A stretch of DNA of 64,000 nt from Selaginella moellendorffii (Eukaryota; Streptophyta; Lycopodiopsida; Selaginellales; Selaginellaceae): the NCBI RefSeq assembly GCF_000143415.4, contig NW_003314286.1:1489129-1553128 (forward strand), written 5' to 3'. Positions 52,901 to 62,196 of the stretch are shown here, piece by piece; within the stretch, counting starts at the first letter, position 1; every line of letters starts with the position of its first letter. The position numbers and the translations under genes were made by a program. The notes below the pieces were generated by a model. It worked only from the letters and a program-made list of their open reading frames with translations, had not been told where the DNA came from and ran no database searches.

Positions 52901-54705
52901 TCACCTTCTCAGTGGCACGACTTTAATGCCAGAAGCCAGAGAAATCGTAGCCATCACGCGGTAGTGGAGATTCTGGTTGGGAACGAGACGAAACTCAAAG
53001 AAGCGACAGAGAAGCGCCGCGGTGATCTTTATCTGGAGATAAGCGCTGTCTTTGCCAAGGCAAACGCGAGGCCCTGCCTGTGAGAGGAGAGGTTTTAAGA
53101 TTTAAGATGGCTATAGCGAAGATTTCAAGAACCTGGAATGCTGTGAACTTGAAAGGTGACGAGTTGAAATCCCAGTCGGATCCATCGACGGCGCGCCATC
53201 TCTCCGGGCGGAAGTCCGCGGCATCGGGCCCCCACAGTGATTCCATCCGGCCCATGCAGTATGGCACGTAAGACACGATCTCACCTCTTCGGACGCGCGT
53301 GCCATCCGGAAGAACGTCGTCGCTGGCGACGCCTTTAAAGTTCTGGAGATCAAGTTAAAAAACGAGATTCTGAAGCAACTTTACGTACCAGTGGCACGGA
53401 TGGATAGAGGCGCAGGGTCTCGTTTACTGCGGCGTGGAGGTAGGGGAGCTTGGCCAGCGCCTCGAGCGTGAGGAGCTTTGCAAAACTTTCCATGGAGCTT
53501 GGGTCATCGTCATGGTGTTCGTGTTGCCGGCTGGAGTGATCAAAGTCGAGAAGCTCCGAATGGAGCCTGGCCTGGCAATCGGGGTGAGAGGCAACCATGT
53601 AGATGAAATACGAGAGCGTCGCGGCGGTGGTGTCCCTCCCAGCGATGACGAAGTTGAGGACAATGTCGCGGAGATAAGCGTCGGAGGAACTCTCGTCCAG
53701 TAGCATGAATCGCGAAAGAAGATCTTTCTTGCGAGCCTGGAACAAAGAAAGCATTGCATGAAACAGAAGGGCAAAGAGAAAGTTTCTTACGCGAAGATCC
53801 TCGTTCTCTTTGGAGAGCTGGATCCTCCTCTTGCGAATGATATTGTACGTGAATTCGTCGACCGTGGCCAGGTTCTTCGGGAGATCCCCCTCCTCGCCGA
53901 TTCGCAGCAGCCTCTTGAGCTTCCAGAAAGGATCCGCAAAGCGAAAGGAGACTATGGCGTTGCATCGGTCGAAAGCGGCCGCGAAATCGTTGTGCGGGAG
54001 CGTCGAGGAGAGGAGGCCGAGGTGTACGCCAAATCCCAGGTTACAAATCGTGTCGAGCGTCATTCGCAGGAAGAGATCCTGTGATCCAAAGAAAGAAATA
54101 TTTCGCGATTATCTAAGAACAGAGAGCGAGAGGAGAGATCTTCCTTGCCTGCATTTCCAGGGAGGTCTTGTTGGATGCCGCGGCACGCACAATCCGGGCG
54201 AGCTCCAGCGCGTGATCCCGGAACACGCTGCCGCTCCACTCCCGCAAAACCCTGGACGCGAACTCGAAGCTGGCCGTCTTGCGCTGGCTCTTCCACGCCG
54301 CGCCATCGGCGTTGAAGATCCCGGCGCCCAGCAGAGGCTGGAATTTCTCCCGGAAGCGCTCGCCCTGCGATCATTCACACACTCCCTCCATTTGGAGATC
54401 ATACAAGATACCTTTGGGAAGTTCTGGAATCTTGTCTTGAGAATGTACTCTACATTGGCTGGATCCACCGTGAAGACGTAGGACTGGCCAGGAATCCACA
54501 GTGGCACGGTGCTCGTGCCCTGGCTCTGGAATTTCTCCAGGAGCAAGTCGAAGATCCGGTGGTAATTGGCTAGAACTTCCACCGTGTGGCCAATCAGTGG
54601 CAATCCTCCATCGCGTCCTCCACCTCGCGAGAAGCGGTGGATTGAGAGCAGCGCTAGCACCAGCAGCAGCAATCCCAGTAGGATTTCCAGCTGCAACATT
54701 TCCAT
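52901..54705 (-). CDS. Cytochrome P450, CYP704 family, copy 2 (inverted), 6 exons, about 510 aa
   Basis: Exons: 54412-54705, 54149-54364, 53791-54078, 53389-53736, 53133-53342 and 52901-53077. The inner exon lengths 216, 288, 348, 210 and 177 are identical to copy 1; only exon 1 is 12 bp longer (MEMLQLEILLGLLLLVLALL). All P450 motifs are present: LNFVIAGRDTTAATLSYFIY, ETLRLYP, FRPERW, FTAFQ and AGPRVCLGKD. The GC donor of intron 2 is conserved (54147-54148). The open frame over 1.5 kb despite many substitutions argues that this copy is also functional. Role as for other CYP704: ER fatty-acid hydroxylase, inferred from family. Confidence 0.93.
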
Positions 54706-54745
54706 TTCTTTTGCCTTATCCTTGGCTCACGTTCTTTTCCAGGAT

Positions 54746-55208
54746 ATCAGTATACTGGCGAAGCCTAAATGCTGGACAGTTGATGTCAAGATTTCATTTC
54801 CCACCATTTGCAACAATCTGGAATTGGACCGGACGATTGTTCCATGAAAAGTAAAAAGAGGGGAAGGATTAACATCTCACCATTTCTAGCACCTCACCAC
54901 TCTCAAGTTTCCGATGCCTATGCCCAGATTGGCATACACCCAGATTTGCCATACACAATACACCGATCGTCAGCATCGGCATCGTATAAGGGACACACTT
55001 ACTTGAATCACCCGTAGACTTAGCAATAGAAGTACGTCACAGCAAAACCTCCCAGATTGAATTTTCTCTAGCCACAGTAAACCTCGCTCGGATCGTCAAG
55101 ATTCTCATCACATTCATGAGACAGGTAGCAAGCATATTGCACTGCTAAGTTGCATTACTCAGGAATGCTTGAATTTGAACCTATTTGGATTTGAAACTTA
55201 GGTTCTTT
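54746..55208. other. Intergenic, no gene seen
   Basis: Upstream of CYP704 copy 2. There is no coding signal that I can support. Confidence 0.45.
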
Positions 55209-55424
55209 CTACTGCTGCCAACTGTGAGATACAGCCCTAGAGCCAGGGCTGTGAGATCCGTGCAATCCCAGGTCGCCAAGGAACTCGTTCGCCTTCTCAC
55301 TCACTGCCAAGCAGCAGCAAGTGTCCGGATCTGCGCAGCTCCAGCTGCCTGCCATGAGCGCCAAGCCAGTTGGAATCAAGAGAGCGAGCGATAATATGCC
55401 GAGGAGAGAGCCTCGGCCGTGCAT
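55209..55424 (-). CDS. Possible small secreted protein (71 aa)
   Basis: An ORF begins MHGRGSLLGILSLALLIPTG, a plausible signal peptide, followed by a short cysteine cluster (CADPDTCCC) and a hydrophilic tail. No family is recognised. It lies alone between CYP704 copy 2 and the metallothionein-like gene. A chance ORF is quite possible. Confidence 0.25.
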   Translation of the reverse strand: MHGRGSLLGILSLALLIPTGLALMAGSWSCADPDTCCCLAVSEKANEFLGDLGLHGSHSPGSRAVSHSWQQ

Positions 55425-55783
55425 GTAAGTGCCGCATTCCCCACTTCTGTCAGTCTCACAAAGCTTGAATGCTTTAGGAGCAACCTTTTGTACCAGTAAG
55501 AATCATATTCCCTTCGTTAAGGAAGAAAAGAATGCTGTCCTTCGGCCAGCACCTGGTGACTTGAGTCTGAGTTTGAGCTTATCTTTTTGAGTGAAAATGT
55601 CAAACCCAAAATTGCAATGGATAGACTTGCATGGCAGAAAACAGTTGTTGCACCTCTGCCTTCGCTCCCTGGCCACAACTCATTTGCCCACGAAAACACC
55701 CATACAACCATGTGGTCCCGAACCTAAAATAGAGCTCTTCGTTTATTATATTGATTTTATGGCAACCACAGTACTACTTCTGC
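55425..55783. other. 3' flank of the metallothionein-like gene, nothing else seen
   Basis: No gene supported; one short minus-strand frame (55517-55711) has no domain or signal. Confidence 0.45.
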
Positions 55784-56270
55784 TCAACCTTGCACTGGCT
55801 TAGGGCAAGTGCACGTCTCGCAGCTGCAGGTCCTGCCGCACTTGCAGAATGGCTCGCCGGATGCCGTCATCTTGGCGCAGGTACACGTCTCGCAGTTGCA
55901 ATTTGCGCCGCACTCACAAAACACCCCCTCGTGACCACTGAAAAGAAAAAACACAGGAACCCAAATAGAACAAAATAAATGCAAGAATTATATGATTTCA
56001 AAAGATCAAACTTTCGAATCCAAGATACCCTTCCAAGAATAATTCAAGGGATTATCTCAACTTACCCTCGTCCGGTTGCGGAGGTTGCACCACCACTGGT
56101 CGCAGTGGCAGCACATCTGCAAGCATCGCAAACCACCATCGAGTTAGCAAAAACCGATACAGATTTGCAAAAGAAGCAAGGGAATCTTACTTGCAATCGT
56201 CCCCGCAGGGGCAGGGAGACCCGGAAGCGCAACCGGCAGTGCAGTCACAGGTGTTGACAGTGGTGGCCAT
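55784..56270 (-). CDS. Metallothionein-like Cys-rich protein, 3 exons, about 94 aa
   Basis: Exons: 56191-56270, 56066-56116 and 55784-55937 (95 codons with stop). Three cysteine clusters are visible: near the start CDCTAGCASGSPCPCGDDC, then after a Ser/Gly/Ala/Thr linker CECGANCNCETCTC, then CKCGRTCSCETCTC. The last two are internal repeats of FCxCGxxCxCETCTC. Cys-x-Cys pairs without aromatic residues in the clusters are typical of metallothioneins, which chelate Cu, Zn or Cd in the cytosol. The three-cluster layout recalls plant type 4 (Ec) but does not match it exactly, so it may be a lycophyte-specific form. It lies between two CYP704 genes on the same strand, about 220 bp from the 3' end of the third. 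Confidence 0.85.
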
Positions 56271-56492
56271 CACGCAGATCAAACAAAGAAAAAGAAAAGA
56301 GAGAGGAAAAAGAGATTGCGAGAGAGATGGATCGAGTGATTCGTTTCAAACGAGCCCTCCATTTTATAAAACAACCCCATGCAAATGGAGAGCCCGCGTG
56401 GCGCGCGCAGCCACCGCCAATTGTCCGATTCCTTCTTTTTTTGGAGCTAACCCTCAAAACAAGTATATAAGCTTCTGTGCATTGTTTGGTTT

Positions 56493-58688
56493 CTATCTTT
56501 CGGACGCTGTGACGCAAAGGCCGTTTGCCATGGAGAGAATTGCCATCATCCGGTACTTGACTTGGTGGCCCGGGACGAGCTCGAAGCGGAAGAATCGGCA
56601 GAGCGTCGCGGCGGTCATCTTCATCTGGAGATAAGCACTGTCCTTTCCAAGGCAAATTCGAGGACCCGCCTGCATGAACAAAACGAAAACACGACGAGAA
56701 TTTAGATATCCTTTCCTGTTGAAACGATCAAGAGCTGCTAGTGTGTGGAAGGAATAAGAAGAACACGGAACACGAGAGAGAGGAAGTGGCAGACCCCACG
56801 CCAAGAATATGATCACAAGGACCAAGGAGAGACCAAAGAACTTTAGCATCGAACTTTCGCTTTCTTTTTTTTTTACTCTCTCGCAGCAGCTCAGGAAAGA
56901 GAAGGAAAGTTTCCACACCACTCGCATGCTTCTCAGAGAGCACTGAAAGGAGGGAGTACCTGGAATGCGGTGAATTTGAATGGCGAGACGGGCTGGAAGA
57001 CTCCGTCCTTGGAGAGCCATCTCTCGGGCTTGTACTCGCGAGCGTCTTCTCCCCAGAGCGACTCCATCCGTCCCATGCACCACGGAACAAAGTTGATCTG
57101 GTCCCCGGCTTTCACTTTCTTTCCGTCTGGAAGCGTATCGTCGGCCAGCACGCCTTTAATGTCCTGGGACACACACACACAAAGGTGGTCACAGTTAGGT
57201 GCACGCTATACAAACAGTCATACATCTACCAAAATAAGTGCCTGCCAAACTGACTAACGCAAAGGAGAGAGACGAGGAGAAAAGTTTACCTCTGGCACGG
57301 CTGGGAATAGCCGGAGTGTCTCGGTGATGGCCGCGTGAAGGTAGGCCAGCTTTGCCAAAGAGTCATACGTCAGGAGCTTGGCGAAGCTTGAAATTTGAGA
57401 CCCGGCCGTAGTGTCTTCGCTGGCTTTAATTGCTGCCGTTGACATCTCATCGGTCTCTAGCTTGCAAAGCTCCGCGTAGATCTTGTCCCCGCAGTCTGGA
57501 TGAGTGGCCAGCATGTAGACAAACCACGAGAGCGTAACAGCGGTGGTATCGCGGCCGGCGATTACAAAATTCAGCACAATGTCGCGCAATGTCTTGTCGT
57601 TGATCTGGTTCTTAGGATCGTCACTGAGCAGCATAAATCGAGATAGAATGTCTGCCTTCTTCTGCAAAACAGCAGAGAGCGCGTCAGCAACAAGTCACGA
57701 AACCGAGTTTCTCTTCATTCCTCAAATTCCTCGAAGAAGAAAAATTCGTCTTACTTCGTCTGCGCACTTTCCCTGTAGCTCAGCGCGCCTTGTCTTTATC
57801 ACGTTGTATGTGAAGTCGTCTACAATCTTGGCATTCTTTGCGAGCTGAGCCTCGCGGCCGAGTTTAAGAAGGCTGCCGACCTTCCAGAAGGGATCGACGA
57901 ACCTGTTGGTGACCCAAGCGTTGGCGTTGTCGAACGCTATCGCAAATTTGTTCTCCGGCAGGGAAGCGGACAGCGTTCCAATCTCCACTCCAAATCCTAG
58001 CTTGCAAATCGAATCCAGTGTCATCCGCATGAACAAGTCCTGCGCACGTGTATCGCTTGAATCAGCACAAAGAAGATTAGAGCGAGACGAAGTCACCTGC
58101 ATATCGAAGCTTTGTCCTCTGCTCGTGCACCCCGATACGATATCCGCCAGTTTGACGGCGTAGTCTCTAAACACCACCGTGCTGAAGTCCCTCAGAATTT
58201 TGGAGGCGAACTCAAAGCTTGCGGTCTTCCTCTGCCGTTTCCACACCTCGCCATCCGAGTTGAATATCCCGTCTCCGAGAAGAACTTCCATGATATCGTG
58301 AAATTTGTCACCCTGCAAAGAAAATTCTGAGAGCTCGGAAAAGAAACCGCGGCGCATCCATTACCTTTGGATAGTTCGCGAAGTTGTTCTTGAGAATGTG
58401 CTCCACCACGTCGGGGTCGACTGTGTAGTAGTAGTCGAAGGTCGGCATTGGCGCTCTGAATGTCTTGGAATTGTAGAGCTTCTCGTTGCGCAAAAACTTT
58501 TCGAGTAGGAAATCGTGCATGTGATCATAGTGCTTAGCCAGTTGCAACGAAGAACCGAAGATAGGAAAAATCGTGAGGAAGGAAGGATAATTTCTTCGTT
58601 GTCGTGCGTAGATTGCCAAAAACCAGCCCAGCGTCGCTACTAGAAACACGGCCGTAAGTCCCCAGCTCGAGCTAAAGCTTGAATTCAT
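56493..58688 (-). CDS. Cytochrome P450, CYP704 family (CYP704B-like), 6 exons, about 525 aa
   Basis: Exons: 58365-58688, 58097-58312, 57755-58039, 57290-57661, 56960-57163 and 56493-56669. The ATG at 58688 is followed directly by the anchor (SSWGLTAVFLVATLGWFLAI); ATGs at 58712 and 58817 are in frame and would add 8 or 43 residues. Motifs: LLGDGIFNSDGEVWKRQRKT, FEFASKILRDFSTVVF, LNFVIAGRDTTAVTLSWFVY, ETLRLFPAVPE, YKPERW, FKFTAFQ and AGPRICLGKDSAYLQMKMTA. These match CYP704B closely, an omega-hydroxylase of long-chain fatty acids needed for sporopollenin in seed plants. It is more diverged from the two inverted copies than they are from each other; its intron 2 has a normal GT donor. Confidence 0.93.
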
Positions 58689-58712
58689 GTCGCTGCTTGC
58701 TGTGGACGACAT

Positions 58713-59833
58713 AGCGGTGCTGAGCCGCGCCCCAAACCAGACCTTTCCCGCTGAAGAAGAGCAGAGGAGCACGCCAAGTTGAAGGAGAAGTCGTCGAGCC
58801 TTTTGAAAACTCTCCAATCGTTTCGCAGCTCTGTTTATGCTGAAACTTTTTCTCGAGGACGAAGACGTTGTGCGTGATATCGTTCCCCGGGCAGCGGATT
58901 AAGCGTCTTAAGCAGAAGTGGTCAGAAGAAGCGGTACCCACACCAAAAGAATTGCTACAGCGAGTGTGATTATAAAAATAATTCTTTGGAAGATCATACG
59001 AGAAGCACCCGGCGAGGATAAGTAATAAGCAGCTGAAAGAGCACTAGACACCGACCTGCATATGAGTTTTAGTTCCCGAAGTGTTTGAACTCTACCAAGA
59101 ACAAGCTTGAAAGCTGAAGTTGCGATTGCATACCTCGTCCCTAGAATATATATGGGTTCCCGTCCGCCCGCATTACATATATTCAACTTTGGTGGACTTC
59201 CTGCAAAGAAGCCTGCCTTTGGGAGTGGGCATGGTGCCAGACGACTGAGAACACTTTGAACCGTGAAGCGCCTGTTTGAAAGAGAGCGGTAGAAATTTTT
59301 GCTGTATAAAAAAAAGAAAGTGAGTCGGGTGACATATCAATTTTGAGATAAAAAACACCTACCTTATTGACTATGGAGTGAATCTGATCCTTCGCAACTG
59401 TGACGATCAAAGGTCTACACGATGGTCCTCAAAAACATCCTTGCACGGAATTAAAACCGGAGCGAAGGTCAACGTTGTGCCAAGTTTCTTCCTTCGCGAT
59501 GCTTCATAGAATCGGTCCATTGATGGCACATATATCTACCAGCGGAAATTTGATTTTGTCGTCGAGCCGATTTGTTTGTTTCTTGAAACGATCGCGGAGA
59601 CGTTGACGGCCAGCCTCGGTCCATCATAGTTAAGTTGGTATGAACAAATACCAAAGTCTCTCTTCCCGCATCAAGTTACAGTCCTGCAAGTCGCAACTTC
59701 CTCTTTCGAGAAAGAGCGGTCTCGAGTGAGTTATACGCTGTATGACAAAGTAACGATGTCAGCAAGTGTTTGAGAACCGAGATTATACCTTTCGGCTTGA
59801 CGCCTGGAGATTCCGCCAACGAAGCTCACTTGC
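58713..59833. other. Intergenic between CYP704 and Em-like gene
   Basis: 58713-58817 may be leader of the CYP704 gene. Beyond that only short frames without domains are present; no gene is supported. Confidence 0.4.
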
Positions 59834-59861
59834 ATGCCGATACGTGTCGCAGCGGTTTACC

Positions 59862-59894
<33 letters not shown>

Positions 59895-60085
59895 CGCAGC
59901 AGGAAACCAAGAAACGCTCGGATGCGGGGGCTCCAGTTGATCAGGATGCCTCCAGGGAAGAACTGAAGAAAAGGAGCGAACAAGGTGAGACGGTGATCAA
60001 GGGAGGAACCGGTGGCAAGTCGCTGGAAGCTCAGGAAAATCTCGCCAAAGGCCGCAGTAAAGGTGGGCAGTCCGGTCAAACATGA
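59834..60085 (+). CDS. Group 1 LEA (Em-like) protein, about 83 aa, start uncertain
   Basis: The C-terminal half is unmistakable: [19 protein letters not shown] followed by [12 protein letters not shown] matches the 20-residue signature of Em (group 1 LEA) proteins, hydrophilic proteins that protect cells during drying. The only in-frame ATG is 59834, which would put an Arg-Glu repeat from a GA microsatellite (59864-59892) in the N-terminus. A sequence TACGTGTC (59841-59848) just after this ATG looks like an ABRE, so the true start may instead be on an undetected upstream exon with the acceptor near 59895-59905. It stops at 60083-60085. The 3' end is shorter than in seed-plant Em, lacking the extra repeats and the C-terminal tail. 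Confidence 0.75.
59841..59848 (+). promoter_or_regulatory. ABRE-like site
   Basis: TACGTGTC, an abscisic-acid response element core typical of Em promoters in seed plants. Its place beside the predicted ATG questions that start. Confidence 0.35.
59864..59892 (+). repeat. GA dinucleotide microsatellite
   Basis: An uninterrupted GA run (about 14 units) ending before TGCGCAGC. It is either coding (Arg-Glu) or part of the leader of the Em-like gene. Confidence 0.85.
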
Positions 60086-60535
60086 AGAACTTGGTGAAAA
60101 AACTTATTTAGCATGTGTTGTTTTTGTTGTAGTTTGTTTTAAATCTGTGAAAAAGAGAGAAGCACCTTTTAGTTTCGAAGAAGTTTGAACCGTATGATCT
60201 ACTTTTTACTTGATCTCAAACTTTTGGCTTCCGATGCAACGGCACGAGATAAAACAAACTATGGCAGATGGGCCGCTTACGTCTCCAAAGTGGCCCCAGT
60301 TGCTAAAGTTTCTTTTATTAAAAGAAAACTGCTTGTACCTTGTCGAAAGCGGAGGCCAGCGCTGATTGATTGCCTGAAGTCCTTTAACGCATCACAAGCA
60401 CCACTACACCGTGGGTTGCCAGCTTTTGAAGGCTAGAACGAATCTTTCCTGCAAAAAACTTCAGTAGATAAGGTCCAAGTATCCCACCTCGGCATCTAGG
60501 ATCCTCCAAGCGCTTGCTCTTCTGATGTATCAGGT
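60086..60535. other. Intergenic, no gene seen
   Basis: 3' flank of the Em-like gene and promoter side of the dioxygenase. No coding pattern. Confidence 0.45.
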
Positions 60536-60586
60536 ATGAATGCTGATTTCCTGATCCATCAAGAGTTAGAAACACCAATCCCAATA

Positions 60587-62028
60587 ATGGTGGAGGAAGA
60601 GCTGACCTGGAAAGAGCCCGTCCAAAGAGTGCAAGCACTTGCAGAGAAAGGTCTCAAGGAAGTTCCTCCATCTTATATACGGCCTGTATCAGAGCGCCCC
60701 TGTCTGGATAAGCAGATCCATCTCGGTGACGATGGTTCAATCCCGGTTATTGATTTCTCTGGCCTGGAAGATCACCGAAGAGAGGATACCATGGATCAAA
60801 TCTCGCGTGCCTGTGAGGAATGGGGGTTCTTCCAGCTGATCAACCACTGTGTTCCTGTACCCGTCATGGACCGCACCGTTGCAGCAGCCAGAGAGTTCTT
60901 TGATCTTCCACTCGAGGAGAAACAGGTATATGCTAACAAGCCTTGGTCGTTGGTAGGCTACGGGAGCCGCATAGGAGTGACGGAGGGAGCCATCCTCGAC
61001 TGGGGCGATTACTTTCTCCATTATCTCTGGCCTCTGGACAAGCGAGACGTTGATCAGGAATGGCCTAGAAAACCAGCTTCATACGTGTAAGTTCTTCACC
61101 CTGTTCATGCTTTGGAAGGAAAAACAGAATGACACTTACCAGCATTTGAGTCCAAAGTTGTCCATTTGGTTGCCATCTCTCAGCACCAAAAATTCAATCA
61201 TCCTTTCTCGATTTCCAGCTATAAACATCAGGCGCCTCATAGCTTTAGCCGCAAAGATTGCCGGAAATTTCACAAAAAAACTTAGCAAAACACTTACTTG
61301 GATCTTTCCTTTTGCTGCGCAGGGAGACCCTGGACGAATACACTCACGCGCTCCACAATCTTTGTAGCCGCTTGCTGGAAGCTCTATCCGAGAGCCTAGG
61401 GCTGCGAAAGGATTACATTGGCGAGATCTTTGGATGGCCGGACACAAACCTGGTGCTGCGCATCAACTACTACCCGCCGTGCCCGTCGCCAGATCTCACG
61501 CTTGGCGTCGGCTCTCACTCCGACGGCGGTGTTATCACATTCCTCCTCCACGACAACGTCCCCGGCCTCCAGGTTATCTTAAACCCTAAACTTGAGTTTT
61601 GGCGCCAAAAGCAGTCTTTTAAAAATTTGGGGGAATTTTTCTCTTCCAGGTTCGCAAGGGAGATCGCTGGCTGCTGCTGGAGCCGATCCCCAACGCGATC
61701 GTGGTGAACATCGCGGACCAATTGCAGGTGTGATCCACGATTCCGAGCGAAATTTTGAGGGATTTCAGCAACATTTTCCTGCCAGATTCTCAGCAATGGG
61801 CGATTCAAGAGCGTGGAGCATCGCGTAGCGGTGAACAAGGACACCGTGCGAATGTCCCTGGCGACGTTTTGCAATCCAGATGTGGACACGATCATCGCTC
61901 CAGCCGAGGATCTCGTGAACGATGATAATCCCGCGCTCTACAGAGCCATGACCTATGGCGAATTTTTGGAGTCGCTCTGTAGGGATGGATTGAAAGGGAA
62001 GGACTATGTGGAGTCCTTCCGGAGATGA
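60587..62028 (+). CDS. 2-oxoglutarate/Fe(II)-dependent dioxygenase, 4 exons, about 356 aa
   Basis: Exons: 60587-61086, 61323-61572, 61650-61727 and 61786-62028. The in-frame ATG at 60536 would add 17 residues; I prefer 60587 because MVEEELTWKEPVQRVQALAE aligns with the N-terminus of relatives. The N-terminal DIOX_N part shows IPVIDFSGL and EEWGFFQLINHCVP. The jelly-roll core shows NYYPPCPSPDLTLGVGSHSD, with the HxD iron ligands, then EHRVAVNKDTVRMSL with the distal His and the RxS that binds 2-oxoglutarate. The family covers flavonoid, gibberellin, jasmonate and salicylate oxygenases; motifs resemble the LDOX/JOX group but the substrate cannot be assigned. Intron 1 (236 bp) is unusually long for this window. 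Confidence 0.9.
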
Positions 62029-62196
62029 GAGTTTTGTGTTGATGCGGGGGTTCGAAACTCTATATCATCATATTTTCATTGCGAACGGAGGTTCGAATCT
62101 CACCCTGGACACTAAGAATCTAATTTTGTTTTGGCTGGATATTCCATTTTATTTTGCTCGAGAGGAGGAAGGAGAAAGGGTTCGCCCGGAGCGGCG

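Larger units (their letters stand above)
49490..54745. repeat. Large inverted repeat: two CYP704 genes around a 1.4-kb spacer
   Basis: Left arm about 49490-51390, right arm about 52837-54745, reversed. Homology includes exons, introns, the leader GAACGTGAGCC and the 3' flank. The spacer holds the second ALG5-like gene. Confidence 0.85.

Noticed and set aside
62036-62120. GGTTCGAATCTCA, resembling a tRNA B-box
   Set aside because: No acceptor, D or anticodon arms can be folded around it; it lies in the dioxygenase 3' flank and could be chance.
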